Position numbers and translations under genes: made by a program. DNA of 64,000 nt from Ophioderma brevispina (taxonomy: Eukaryota > Echinodermata > Ophiuroidea > Amphilepidida > Ophiodermatidae): contig JAMKCH010001655.1 of the NCBI GenBank assembly GCA_023653785.1, forward strand, positions 1 through 64,000. The letters are read 5' to 3'. Every line of letters starts with the position of its first letter. The stretch's first letter is position 1. Positions 38,161-50,264 of the stretch are shown in pieces. The notes under the pieces were generated by a model that saw only the letters and a list, made by a program, of their open reading frames with translations, had not been told where the DNA came from and searched no databases.

Positions 38161-38798
38161 GCAAATGGATTTAGTGATTGTATTTTGTGAACCTGCCTTC
38201 AGTCCAGCTGTCAAATAGCTACGGCGCTTTTCGTATAAATAAACTGGGTTGCCGGGTGGGTTATAGTCGACCATTAAAAAAAAAATAGTGGCGATGAAAA
38301 CTTCCATAACTTATATTTATGTGCGAACAGTTTTTTTTAAAATGTTTTTTTTTGTTTAAATAGTTTTAACGAGCTTGTAAGATTAGTAATTAGAGATCTA
38401 AGGGTTGTGTCAATAGAATGTCCGCCATCTTGGACAACTTGCTGGCCTATCGTCGCTGGGGGGGGAGGAAAACCTAACATGTATTCTTCAAAGGTCAGTG
38501 CAAATCCTCTATGTAAAAAGGGACCCACACACACTAAAACCTATGAAGTTTAAATATTGTTACCTAAATTTGAGGCAAAAAAAATCACAGCGAATAAAAC
38601 AGTACTCTATTTTAAAAATATTTGCCTCTGTAAACATTAACAACTGCAAAAACCGACTTATACCGTCCAGGTGCTTGTTCTGATGCAAAGCTCCGAGGGT
38701 CACGTACCGGCGGGACCCTAACTGGATAAATTAATAGTGAAATTTACTGGTTTCTCAGTGGAGTCTGTATTGTCTGTCATGACTAAAAAGTTGGTTAA

Positions 38799-39453
38799 CA
38801 CTTAGTGGACAGGGTCTTTCTTCTAACTCCGAAGAATTTTTTTGCACGCACTTTATACCAAGCGTGCAGGGTCATAAGACACTACCAATTAAGTAAAAAT
38901 TAAATTCACAAAGAAACTATTGGCGCAAAACATTACTTTCATGGTCGTAAAAACACAAAACAAAAAAAAGGGAACACAACGTAACACGGCTTGTTTCCAC
39001 AAAATGATCTGTGCATTGAAAAAGTTGGTATAGTGTTCTAAATGTCAAACTACCTATATTGAACACAATTATGTATTTTTATATGGCTATTTTTTGTAGG
39101 TGACCATTGTCATGCCTTTCTCACTTACAGTGGCGTGATGGAGGTGTGGCACAAACCAAAGAGAATCGCTACAGCATGTAAAGGGTTAAATGAGTTTACG
39201 TTAGTGTTTAATCGTAAAATATATAACAATACTTTTAAAAACATCGTGATACTTGTTTTAATTAATAACAGTTTTACTGACACTCCCATTACATGGACAA
39301 GGTGGTACTTGGGACCCAACCTAATTACCTAATTTTAAAGAGGAGATGGATTTTAATATTTTTTTAATGGACAAGATTGCGATCCAAAGTGACACAAATA
39401 CGAAAAATATGAGTCGAAAAAAAATGTAGTTGCGCCCGTCTCAAGTCCAAGTG
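38799..39453. mobile_element. TTAA-flanked element of the CACTTAAGTG family (655 bp)
   Basis: TTAA at 38795-38798 and 39454-39457. The left end is CACTTAGTGGACAGGG and the right end CAAGTCCAAGTG. An internal GGACAAGGTGG...GGGACCCAACC (39296-39320) repeats the subterminal pattern of this family, suggesting a nested or rearranged copy. It is non-coding. Confidence 0.6.
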
Positions 39454-39469
39454 TTAAAGACTAAGATTA

Positions 39470-39670
39470 GGGCGTGAGTTCGAGCCCCGCCCCGAAACCA
39501 AGTGTTTGGGTCCTGGACACAAAAATACTTAATCGTAAATTGCATTACCGACCCAAGCGACATCTGTGAAGCTGTCAAGTGCTGATATGGATGTGCGGTT
39601 GGCAGGCTGCCACCTAGATGAAGCGAAATGCTTGTGACGATTTCCCATGGAGGCGTAATAATAATAGGCA
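39470..39670 (+). repeat. Possible SINE body with a Pol III B-box-like motif
   Basis: GAGTTCGAGCCC at 39477-39488 resembles a tRNA-type B box (GGTTCGANTCC). A GC-richer ~170-bp body and an AATAATAATA tail (39657-39666) follow. The expected A box about 35-45 bp upstream would fall in the TTAA element end and is not visible, so the 5' part may have been lost. Confidence 0.3.
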
Positions 39671-41430
39671 ACAGCGCTTGGAGATTGTTCAGTGATAAGC
39701 GTATATAAAAAAACTAATTATTATTTATTAGTTTATCAAAGATTCCGCTTCCCACGAATCTGTTTTTTTTTAATTGAGCAATGGACCATGAAAAAAACTT
39801 CGTGCCTTTGGCGGGGAGAAAAGTAGTCGACGCGTATGTTGAGAGTACAATCACAGAACCTGGCTGTGTAAGGGCCGTGATGAAGCCATGTGGAGGACTA
39901 AGAATATGTTGTGTTATGTTCAAAACGGTTTAAAAGCTTGTATCTTTTCTATTCCAATCCTTTGACTTAAGTCACATGCCACCTCGTCTTAATTGGTAAG
40001 ACCCTATGCTTTAAGACAGGATGGCGATGTTTAAAAACGCAATAGAAAAGTGATGTCTGTCGGATACGTGTGAAGATTTTCTCACACTAGTGTAGCAGGG
40101 AAATCATAGCAAAGTGGTTAAGTAGCATAAAAGCTTAAATTATCACATATTTAAAAAGTATCTTTGATTATGTTCTGTTAATATTCCATACTGGAACATG
40201 AGATTATTGTGTCCATTTAATTTAGAGGAAGGACAATCATAGGGCTAACCGTAAGCTGTGGTTTTTCAGGTTGCTTTCACCGAAATTTCTTCATTGCATA
40301 AATTGTTTGATGCGAATGTGAATATGTCATAAAATGAACTACAGAGATAACTTTGCAAAGTCACAAAGGCAAGATATGCACATGAATCTTCAAGTATGGC
40401 TTATCCAAATCAAATCTTCATGATTGCCTGTCCGCCGAGGGGGGGGTTGCTAGCTATATCACTTTGCATCAGGGTACTCATCATTTTTGATGATTCGCAT
40501 GTGGTATCATGAATCATGAAATCTTTAAGTGGCAGTTGGGACTTTTGATTCATATGTTATGGCAACATTGGGTGACATTTTTCACCCCATACATTATTAG
40601 ATTTGGAAAATCAGTGAATGTAGTTTACTTAAGGTCGGATATATGTAGAAGTTGACAGGTTAAAATGCATTCTATCGCATTTATTAGATTTAATATTAAA
40701 GAACAATTAAAAAGTACATTTTTGTTATATATTCAATGTTATTTGCCCACGTAAAACAAGCACGACATGGGTAACCCGAGTGCAACTTGCGTCACAATTT
40801 TGAGATGTTAATTATGTTAGCATAGAAAAATACAATTGACAGCATTCATATTAGGTTTTGGAATGTTTCACCAAGTATTTCGTGATATTAATTATATGAT
40901 GTGCAAACACAAGAGCGCTATGTTTATTTTCGTACACTACTAATCCATGCATCGGCTGTATTTCCCCTGGTAAAGTTGTGGCTCAAAGAAAACTATTAAA
41001 TTGGCTTCGTGGACAACCAACAATACAAAAAGTAAAACTATTTGTAATTATAACGTATCCAAAAAATTAATTCCAAATGACATCGAAGTATTTAAACAAG
41101 TAAACGCATATCTTAGGTCTGCCAATGATGTATTTGGTAAATGTTCTCGTGTAGGCACATTAGAGACATAAAAAACCATTTCCAATATGCCAAGTACTTG
41201 ATAGTAAATTCACGTGGTCCGATGCATGCATAGATGTAAGGGCTTCAGTAATTGGGAAAATGTCTTAGGTCCTTCCCATTTTTCGATATAGTCATCTTAA
41301 TGCTTTGGCCATCTACTTTCAATGTTTTCTATTGTCTGAAAACGCCTTGAAGAATCTTATACACCGACGCATCATTCAGAACTTATGTTGGACAACATTT
41401 TAGATAGAGGCATATTAAATTATACCACGA
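39671..41430. other. No gene seen
   Basis: AT-rich unique sequence, with no exon or repeat recognised. Confidence 0.4.
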
Positions 41431-42240
41431 TGTTCATGTGCCGCCTCTCTCGTTATGCTGAATAGCTCGTGCAAGAGGTTGACTGTCAAGTTTAGCCCCC
41501 CCCCACCAAAAAAAAAGAAGTTTGTTCAGGACCTTGACAAAAAAGCAAAGGCGAGGTTCTATGACGATTTTTTTCTGCCTCTGCTGCCTCTGTACCAACA
41601 TTTGAGCACAATCCGGGTGTGCCAACCAGGTCTCCCATACTCACCTGGCGAGAACAGGTCTGCATTGAAGAGGAAAGGGCTCGATTGCCTGGAAAAATCA
41701 TCATTGGAAAAGAATTTAGTATTGGTGCAACACCTAGGAATTCGGCAGACTTAGCGGAATAAACTGCACGTTGAAGGATGTGGTGCAAGAATACTAAATT
41801 CATCCCTTCATTGCCACGATTCCATCAAGGCAGAGAACGTGGCAATTCTGTAGCATGCCGTTTTCGGAGCTTGGGCAAGGCCAAATTCTGAGCACTTCGT
41901 GCTTTCTTTGTGATGCGCAACGCGTACAATCATGCATATTTTTAAAGAAATTCAAAAACCAAGATCAAAAATAATTGTTTTCGTATCCTTTTCGAAATCA
42001 CACGCTGCGGACAGTAAAACTAATGCCACGGGCTGTGTGCGACAGCTGTGTGTGCCCTGTAGTGCGTGTGCCAATAGTTTACGATGTCATCAATCAGAAA
42101 CGGGCTCGGTGCGATTCAGAAGAAATAGAAGGGCGAAACATCGCCAAGCACGCGTAGAGCGTAGCTTCTAAGAGATTTGGCCCGAAATTATGCTCCAGGA
42201 ACAGATGCCTCCAGGACCATAGGCTCATGGAATCATATAA

Positions 42241-43009
42241 CGTCTGTGCCCCAAAAAACTTGCACATTTTCTTGTGAAAATGACTTCACTTTATTTCACC
42301 CAATATCAGTGACCAATAGATACGATAGACTTCAGCAAACATTGGAGCTAAGGATTCATTTACGCCCGGTGTGCGGTGTTGTTTTTGGTTGAAAAAACAC
42401 TTCAGTTCCTTTCATTAGGAGTGCAGGACCATTGTTAGCTATTGTTATATGTCTCGCGGTGGAAAGACTGAGGTGTTACCACCTATCAGATTTTGACGAA
42501 AATCTTTTTTTTTTAAGGAGTACAGCGCAAAAATACGTATCATCTTCGCAAAATTAAAAAACTGAGATTCTATTTCGTGTTCAATTAACTTTGTCAGGTT
42601 TTTATCATTTATTTCGAAAAGGAAGAAAAGACAAACAAACAATCAGGCAGAATGTTGATGGGCAGCTTGGACCTAACAACTTTGTCCAGAATTAAAATCC
42701 GTTTAATTTTGTATTCATTTGTATTCAAATGTTACCGCGCTTTACAAAGAAATTGGGTAAACGACCATATCATATATACACTGGTAGTATTGTGAAAGAG
42801 GAGGGTATGTGTACTCACCCGAAAATCGTGGAGGGTGACAACATCTGGTATAGCAATGGTTCCGCATACCGGGCCCATTGTACTATCTTTAGTTAATGGT
42901 TGCTGAAGTCTATACATATCAATTGGTCAATGATATTATGAATGAGAAATTGATGTGAAATTTTATTCATTTAAGAAAATGTGGCAAGTTTTATTTGGGC
43001 AAACAGACG
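42241..43009. mobile_element. Foldback element (CGTCTGT…CCCAAATAAAACTTGCACAT arms)
   Basis: The left arm (CGTCTGTGCCCC, CTTGCACATTTTC, AATATCAGTGACCAATAGAT, ATAGACTTCAGCAA) is mirrored by the right arm ending at about 43009 (GAAAATGTGGCAAG, TTGGTCAATGATATT, TTGCTGAAGTCTAT). The middle contains GTGCAGGACCATTGTTA, TGTCTCGCGG and GGTGTTACCACC, all shared with 62735-63181. It is non-coding. Arms are about 170-200 bp and total about 770 bp. Confidence 0.75.
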
Positions 43010-43699
43010 GTTATGTCATGTTAATATTTATCAATAATTTTACACCGAGTTTGTCTTTTCCCTTTGAAGGGACTACGGAATTTGCTATGCAGTTGTTATT
43101 GGTCTTAGTGCCCCTAGTCTATATACCCTCCCTCAATCATTTCATTTGCTTGATTTAAGCCAAGTGACACAGATATGTCATCGTAAGAGCCTCGAAACAC
43201 ATAATTCTGTTAATTTTCTTTCATCAGTGATTTCATTGCGTGAGCAATATTTTAACAATAAAAACCCATTTTGTATTCGGGCGATAAACAAGCTGAAAAA
43301 TTATACTCGATTTACCAAGATTTATTTCTATAGCTCACATTCTTTTGTGTAATAAAGGTTACCACCGCCTTTCTATTTTGTTTCAACGTACGTTTTTTTT
43401 CTGTGTTCAAAAAAGTTGCATCCTTTTCCATGCATAATAAAGCTCCCCACACAAGGTAGGGGTAGGGTTAGTAGAACAATGAAGTGATGGATGGGAGAGG
43501 TGGCAACCACCATTTTTGTGTCGTGAAAGAAAGTACCAGCATGCCTAGTTTGACATCAAAATGGCGTCATAAAATCCGCAAGGCTGCAAAACTGTCTACT
43601 TCCATAAACACACAGTGTAGAATAGGCAAAAGTTCAATTTTGCACCAAAAAGTTAGCAATGTCAGATGACAAGCGGTTTTGGTACTAAAACTAAAAATT

Positions 43700-44042
43700 A
43701 ATAGTTCTATACCCCTTAAGTCCCTAAATGCAATTTTTGCCATTTTTTTTTAAATCACGGAGCGGACACCGGCCTTGTGTTTAGTGTGAAATTGCTCCTA
43801 GCTCTAACAAGACAAATAACGCTACCTCCCTTTTGCGGTGATGGTCAGGGTGGTAATCATTTTCCTCTAGATACAGCCTTAACGTCCCTTAATGCCATTT
43901 TTGCCACTTTTCAAAAATGGACCCAAAATCACGGAACGAACCCTGCCTTGGTTTAAGGGGGAATTTGGCCCCTAGATCTAACAAGAAAAATAACGCTACC
44001 TCCCTTTCCGCGGTGATCATCAGGTTGGTAGTCATTTTCCGA
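43700..44042. repeat. Two-unit tandem repeat (~170 bp each)
   Basis: Both units carry AATGC(A/C)ATTTTTGCCA, AAATCACGGA(G/A)CG, AATAACGCTACCTCCCTTT and GCGGTGAT, ending in CATTTTCC near 43867 and 44039. A diverged inverted copy lies at 52690-52845 (CAATCACCGCA, GAGGTAGCG, GTCCGCTCCCTGATTTT). Confidence 0.75.
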
Positions 44043-45271
44043 AGAGGACGTTAGGGAAATACACATACAGTTTAAGTGGCATGTTTGCTAGCCAACAAAA
44101 TCGCAAAATATGCATCATCCATCCAATATCCGGAATTTTCTTTCTTGCCTTTAAGTGTATTGGCATTTTACATGAATGCAGCAGAAACGGCCAAAGCACT
44201 CGTGCAAAACACAAAATCACACCAATCTTATGAAAACGACCATTCAAAACAATACAAACGGAAAATGCTTGCATACCTTTTTGATGAATTAAGTAGTTAT
44301 AACTTTTTCCCTCGTATCCAACCTTAACCTCAATATATAATCATAATGCTCTGCCTGTAACCACTTACCAAATGACTACGACGAATATATTCCACAATTG
44401 ATTGAATTTGATCCAATCACATATTCCTTTCTAAAAGTCCATCAACAACTGCCTGTCTTTAACCACCTCGCCTATAGTTGGTGGAGTCAATAAAACAACA
44501 GCTAAAATATCAATCGATCACTTTTTTTACGGTGGGAAATGGGGATATTTTGTGAGTCACTTGTTTTGAAATCGTTCTCTTTTCTGTTGTGTAAAATAAT
44601 CCAGATTTCCTCGATTGATCTCCTTTTCCGGAAAAAATATGTCCACCCTCTTTCCTAAAACAAGACAAAAACAAACAAAAACACATTCGCGTTTGCTCTA
44701 TATCTTTGCAAAGCCCATCACGATCCCCTAGAATCCCCCTTTCCCCTATTGTCAATATTAATTGGTCCCTAAGGTAAGTATTGTCGGACACAAATAGCTC
44801 CTAGACCTAGGTGATCAAACCTACCAAGGTAGTTGTGACCCAATTAAAAAGTAAAACAATGGAAGCAGACTATTATCCCCGAGATGTTTTGCTTGCAACC
44901 TATCATGACAGCATTAAAGTATTGCAATAAACAAACTGAAGCAGGAAGACTTTGGTATGCAAGCTATATGCGATCTGTTAAATAAAATGGAATAACAATA
45001 CAAATGCTGCCAACTGATTGAAAACGAACCTCTTAATATTAAAGGTGCTTGTTTCGATTTATATCTATTGTGTTCTCTACTTGATATGAGAGCCTGGCAC
45101 TTGCACAAACACCCTATCAAGTACCGTGGGAAACGAACTTGCGGTTTTGATGATAGAAGCAATAGTGCGTATTGCAAAGCCCTATTCCATGCTGCGTTAA
45201 TGTTGATGGTTAATTAACCATAAAAACGGTGGCTTTTGTTTATATCTTGGGAATAAAATGGATTTGAGCGC
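44043..45271. other. No supported gene
   Basis: A good plus-strand donor (CTAAG/GTAAGTATT at about 44772) exists, but the stretch before it is short and proline-rich with no convincing exon. Longer minus frames here are not recognisable. Confidence 0.35.
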
Positions 45272-45473
45272 TCAAGTATCAAGACGACAATGAGGAAAAA
45301 TATATAGCCTTTCATGTGATACTACTTCCGGGTAAATCAGGGGTCCCAAAAACGATCGGAACCTCGCATCTTTGAAATACTTGATCGGAGAGAAATTTGG
45401 TTTGAGCTCTGTTACGGTATCTCGTGGATACCCAAGGTCAGAAATACCCTTAAAACACAAACAAATGAGCCTT
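45272..45473 (-). CDS. Candidate second exon of a small secreted-protein gene
   Basis: Minus strand. A strong acceptor (CAGTTCATTTGTGCAG) precedes 45473. After one base the frame is open for 66 codons to TGA, including ISDLGYPRDTVTELKPNFSP and KYFKDARFRSFLGPLIYPEV. The phase (one leading base) fits the candidate first exon at 45891-46084. An alternative acceptor (TGTGTTTTAAG) about 24 nt downstream would drop the RLICLCFK segment but needs another phase. The product is not recognised. Confidence 0.3.
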
Positions 45474-45890
45474 CTGCACAAATGAACTGAATTTCTATGA
45501 AATAACACAATTTATTTATTTTTTGCTGACCTAAACGATTGGTTCAATAATAATGATAAACACAATCGATACATAGAAATGTTCTTAAGAATAAGTCCTT
45601 ACTAAAAGGCTGGTATTCACTCTGTTTGGGTGGTTAAAGTTCATAATTAAAGTAGCGTTGCAATTCAACGATGATATGCCCTCACAGCGGAAACTCCAAA
45701 TGACAGCATGCAGTGTTGAAGTTACATAATAAAACATATGGGAACCTTGTTCAGAAATTAGGTTCTTTTTTGGAGGAGTACTGAAGAAAGGATATCTCGG
45801 ATAAGGACAGAAAGATGCCCACTATAGTTTTCATGAGAACGGATGAATTTAAAAAACTCCGTATTATAAAGAAGGATGATAGAAGTTTAC

Positions 45891-46084
45891 CTTTCCTGGT
45901 TTAAAAAATACCACTTGAAATAAATTCCGAAATATGGGTAATTGAATTTTCCATATACGAACCCTTCCCCTCCCCCAAGAACAACAAACCTCATTTTCGC
46001 AGGTTTGTTTTCGGGGAGGGCATGAACACCAAATGGATTTACCAAAAAACAACATACCATACCACATAGAGTTAACCTGTCCAT
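45891..46084 (-). CDS. Candidate first exon with signal peptide
   Basis: Minus strand. ATG at 46082-46084 opens a frame whose start, MDRLTLCGMVCCFLVNPFGV then HALPENKPAK, has the shape of a signal peptide (hydrophobic core, cleavage plausible after HA). It continues MRFVVLGGGEGFVYGKFNYP to a donor (AGGAAAG/GTAAAC) after 45891. The exon is 194 nt and ends with two bases of a codon, matching the phase of 45272-45473 (intron 417 nt, containing a short interspersed repeat near 45789-45830). TATTTATA lies just upstream of the ATG. No family is recognised. Confidence 0.35.
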
Positions 46085-47298
46085 GATATAAATAGCGCGT
46101 TGAATCCAAGTGACTTGTCTGGGTCAGTGGCCTAGCCAGTAGGGGGAAAGGGGAGCCTTGACAAAATGAGGTAAAATCGGGACATTGTACCTTAAGTGCA
46201 TAAGTTTTACATCCCCTGCGATGGCCTATGTCACCAATATTTCAACACCTGTATCGGTTGCTGTGGGAAGATAAACAAATTAACTATGTAGTGTCTTAAT
46301 CAATAGAAGATAATGATGAGATGAAACAAGATGAGAAAATAGAAGTTAGGTCAATGTTGTAATCCGATTACCAAGGATTACTCTCATTCACCAGCCCATT
46401 CTTTGATCTACTTCAAGTACCACTCGACCTGCCCTTTGGAACTCGCCTCACGCTTCAGTAACCGGAAAGTTCATTTGGTTTCACAACAGGAAGTAATCCA
46501 CGGCACTCGCGACAGTAGAGTCTGATAATTCGAGGTCAAATGTTAATAATAGCATACTTGAAGATATGGTTAGCTGCGGCGCAATATGACTTAAAGAGAA
46601 GTACCGAAGATAGACAGATATAATAGTCAAACCGTATATATAAAAATAACACGTATGAGGTCAGGATAACACATCCATCAAAATTTACCTGATATGATAT
46701 GCTTAAAACATGTTATAAGTTGTATAGTATCTTTTTTCAGAGACTTGACGTTTGCATCGCCAAACCGGAAGTTAGACATATGACGTCACAAATTGTACCA
46801 AGTACACACCTACATGCGATTTTCCATGACAAAGCACGTTCAATAGCACCATGAATATTGGTTGTATTTTTCTGGTTTTTTAAACGTCAGCATTCGTCGA
46901 TTAACATAAAAAAAGAACTACGTGTGCAGTTGAAATAGTTGAACATGCATGCTTTAATAACAACAATTCTCCGTTCAAGAGCAATACATGAACAGCGGCG
47001 ATATGCGTTGTAGATGACCCAGAGATGAGATTGACCATTCCGTGAAATGATGGGCCACGATGGTTGATGTTTTTAGCAAAAAAAATAAATTGTAGCGATT
47101 CTGCGAAAAACAGGTCTATTTAATTTTTCCCTAAATTTATTAATTGAAAAACAATACTGAACTATGACCGCACGTGTCAGAACGCAACACCAGTATACAA
47201 CTGTACGTATATATTGTGCAAGATTTACGTAAGTAAGAAGATGAGTAATTGTGTTTAGTATAGAAACATTCTTCTAAATTATGAGTACGAGCCATTGC
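46085..47298. other. No gene seen
   Basis: AT-rich unique sequence. It would hold the promoter of the 45.3-46.1 kb candidate if that gene is real. Confidence 0.4.
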
Positions 47299-47930
47299 TA
47301 TAATGTATGACAACAAACCAACAAGTTGTATGCAAAGCAGTGATGGTCCTACCGAGGAATTCGCTACCACGGCAGGAATTCTTCAAGGTGACCCACTTGC
47401 TCCTTTCCATTTCGTTATTTACGAGGTTTGGAAAACCGGGTGCATGCACATGCAGATGCGGTAATGCAGTGAGAGCGTCCATGACCAGCTGTGTTCAGGA
47501 ATGTGACCGCATAAATTCAAAGTCCACTCGGTCGATTTCGGTCACATTCCTGAACACAGCTGGGCATGGGCGCTCTCACTGTTCGATTATGTATTGGGTC
47601 AGTCAACAGAGAAGATAAGGGTTTCACAGCTGGCAGAAGAGCTGGGCGTCAAAGTAAAAAAATACCCATCTATACCGATCTAGACTATGATAGCGTCACC
47701 AGAGTCACTAAATCTGCCTTCTTCAAGGCCTGGGTGGAAAGCATCTTTTTTGCAGAAACATTGACTATGAAGAAGGAGCTCAGATTGACAGTGGAAACCT
47801 TCTATTTCTACAATTATGGCACAAAGGAGAGCACGGTTGGCTGGGCATTGCTTTCGTGCCAAGGACCCCATCATATCACACTTCTAACCTACCCAATATG
47901 CTATACAAAGACACCGGATTCATTTTGAAT
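47299..47930 (+). pseudogene. Reverse-transcriptase fragment of a non-LTR retrotransposon, disrupted
   Basis: One frame reads IMYDNKPTSCMQSSDGPTEE followed by FATTAGILQGDPLAPFHFVI (about 47299-47420). The LQGD(T/P)LAPF segment is the RT palm motif preceding the LDYxLR and DLDYADD motifs in RTE-like elements (family knowledge). After an insertion (47421-47581) the next RT segment resumes as FDYVLGQSTEK, and in another frame GFTAGRRAGRQ...IPIYTDLDY continues to about 47690. The catalytic ADD that should follow DLDY is not present. Frameshifts and the hairpin insertion make it a fossil; the tail 47720-47930 is open but not recognisable. Confidence 0.7.
47467..47581. mobile_element. Hairpin element inserted in the RT fossil (115 bp)
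   Basis: Arms of about 43 bp, CAGTGAGAGCGTCCATGACC… at 47467 and …GGGCATGGGCGCTCTCACTG ending 47581, pair through CAGCTGTGTTCAGGAATGTGACCG and leave a ~28-bp loop. Terminal CAGTG resembles hAT-type ends. The reverse-transcriptase reading resumes directly at 47582. TTCGTTAT before (about 47411) and TTCGATTAT after (47582) resemble an 8-bp duplication, but extra sequence lies between the left one and the arm. Confidence 0.7.
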
Positions 47931-49280
47931 GAAATGGGAACATCAATGTGGGATAAAGATGTTTAGAGCAAATACGTAGCTCACGGAACTCGGCGGAAGA
48001 CGAAGGACGATTATGATTGTGAAGATGTGATTTTTGTGATAAACCAATTTAGTTTTCTTTGCTTTTTTTTCAATGACAAAGGCTTTATTGCGTAAATGTA
48101 TGGATATTTCGGGAGAGCACTCCGTTCCACAAACATGCGTGTATACACAAATCATATTTTGATAGAGTTATTCGTAGTCTTTAAAATGCATACTAGGTGA
48201 AAGGGTAAGGTGGAGTTTGAAAGCGGGTATAAAACATACGAGACAAACGAATTGACACAAATGATTGAGAGAAATGAGAACCAAGATGACCGATATGACT
48301 AAAAAGGGAATCTTGAAGACAAAAAGTATAGACATAAGATAAACACGAAGAGGAGAAACATGACAACAACAACAACTAACTACACAGACCAAATATAATA
48401 ATTACAAACGAAAACGAGGATTAGAATTTTGCTCCAGGATGAAAAATAGCTAGGCAATAGGAGAAAAAAAGGGAAATCAGGGAGATGAAGAGGGATGTAG
48501 ACCGGGAGATACCACCAACTTAATCCTGATCATTTACCAGGCGTCCCGCCATGATACCTGTACAGGCCATCCCTTGGGCCATCTGAAAAGCAAAGTCTAT
48601 ACGACAGCAAAACCAGTTTAATAAGAATATTTAAGATATGTCTCTTAAATGAAAACAGATATTAGATTTCTTGGTAACACGAGCTCCAAATGCCTGTCGT
48701 GGATATCGGGTAACGTTTAAAAAGGTCAATTGAATGTTAAGAGCTTACAAGCCAAACGTCGACCGCGTGTCAACATATGCAACACAAATAGCTTCCGATC
48801 TACCAGACTGAGGAAAGTATGACGACGTAATAATGATAATACCGACATGCCATCGCCCAGTAACATCCCAACAAACAGTTTTATTGTGACGTGGTCTTGT
48901 TTGAAACCCACAACCTCTCGTGACATACGTTTCGATATCGTTCTTTTAATTGTTAGGCGCTGGACGTAAAGTTACAAGTGAATTTTGTGATTTACTGTTG
49001 CGGTTTGTGGTTACCTCAGTTATCGTCCATCAAACACGAACATGTTTGTATGTGGTGAGTTTGACTTCATAACATTTCAACCATGGAACATATCTTTGCC
49101 TTTACATGATATTAAACCACGTTTGTGAATCCCGTCTGCTCTATTGCTAGAATGTCACACACTCGGTTTAATCAATACAGGGATCTTTTATGTCTGATCT
49201 GATGTGGAGATATGGCACATGGCATGGCAAATGCACATAGGGCGCCCACAATATGGATTAAACCAATGCAAAGCCCACAA
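47931..49280. other. No gene seen
   Basis: Nothing is supported. A donor-like TGTG/GTGAGT at about 49040 follows a short open stretch after TTACCTCAG, too short to call. Confidence 0.35.
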
Positions 49281-49855
49281 TGCAAGACCAACGTAATAAG
49301 TGCATTTTGATATTTTACGGGAAGAAACAATTTGTTGTTTCTATTGGCCTCTATAGCTGGTTGTGTCGATAATTATAGCAGGTACTAAAATAAAAAAAGA
49401 TTGCATGATCTAAATGAAATAATTTCTATTAGCTAAACTTAATTAAATATTTATTACAAAAAGAAGACAACATATGTGAAATCAGTATTTCCTTGTTAAT
49501 GTAAGACCAACGTAAGGTCAATTATGTTGTCTGTATTGAAACATTCTTGTCCCTTTCCAATGAAAAGACCAAATAAGGCAGCACTTACGTTGGTCTGCAA
49601 TGAAAAGGGCAAAAAGGTTTTAATGCAAGGACCAACGTATGTGCCACTTACGTTGGTCTTGCATAAAAAAGGCGAACAGTGTTTTTATGCAAGACCAACG
49701 AAGTAATATAACGGAAATTACTACAATTAAAACTGTTTTTTTATCACGCACATCTTCACACATAGTTTAAAATTTATGCGCGAATATTCCTCTCTAAAAA
49801 ATTCACCAAAAAACTCAGATTTCGACAAAAATGTCATAAATACGTTGGTTTTGCA
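49281..49855. mobile_element. Element built of repeated TGCAAGACCAACGTA termini
   Basis: TGCAAGACCAACGTAATAAG (49281) and its complement TACGTTGGTTTTGCA (ending 49855) face each other. Five more copies lie between: forward at about 49502, 49625 and 49688, reverse at about 49588 and 49648. The 49625/49648 pair forms a tight hairpin with a 16-bp stem. This looks like nested or tandem insertions of one inverted-repeat element. The 60-codon frame across it is not a gene. Confidence 0.65.
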
Positions 49856-50264
49856 TTCAGCCGAGGGTTAATTCCTTTTACCAGGCGCCAAAAAAAGGCC
49901 AGAAAATTGTTGTATATTGGAGTAACCCGCCTACCAAAAAAAGAAAACGAGAGGAAAAAAAACCGGGGGGGGGCGTAATTTGGTGGTGAAAATCAAGTCG
50001 GCTGTAACTGGAGAAGATACGCTACAAACAAAAAACAGAAAGCGTCAAGGGCGGGGTACAACTAGTTGGTAAATAAGATTATTGATTTTCAAAAATCTTA
50101 TTTTTCAAGTTGTATTTACCCGATTGGTGTGGTGAACCGATGAAATTACCAATGGTTGGGGGTGAAATTTGTTTTTTGGTTTCTGGTGTAACTTGGCAAC
50201 TCCGTTAAGATTTTTTGTCAATAATAAGAGTCAAAGTGTCAATATTAATGACATTAAGGTATAT

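Noticed and set aside
41492..41803. Minus-strand 103-codon frame with an embedded CCAG/GTGAGTATGGG donor; TATGGGAGACC also resembles 5S rRNA
   Set aside because: No acceptor-supported exon of convincing content; only 11 bases match a 5S box-C-like motif and no A/intermediate boxes are present.
42819..42902. Minus-strand 84-nt exon with good splice sites
   Set aside because: It lies in the right arm of the 42241-43009 foldback and aligns to the left arm and to 62820-62885.
47720..47930. Open frame after the RT fossil (VESIFFAETLTMKKELRLTV and onward)
   Set aside because: It may be RT-derived but the expected thumb motifs are absent; it is not called separately.
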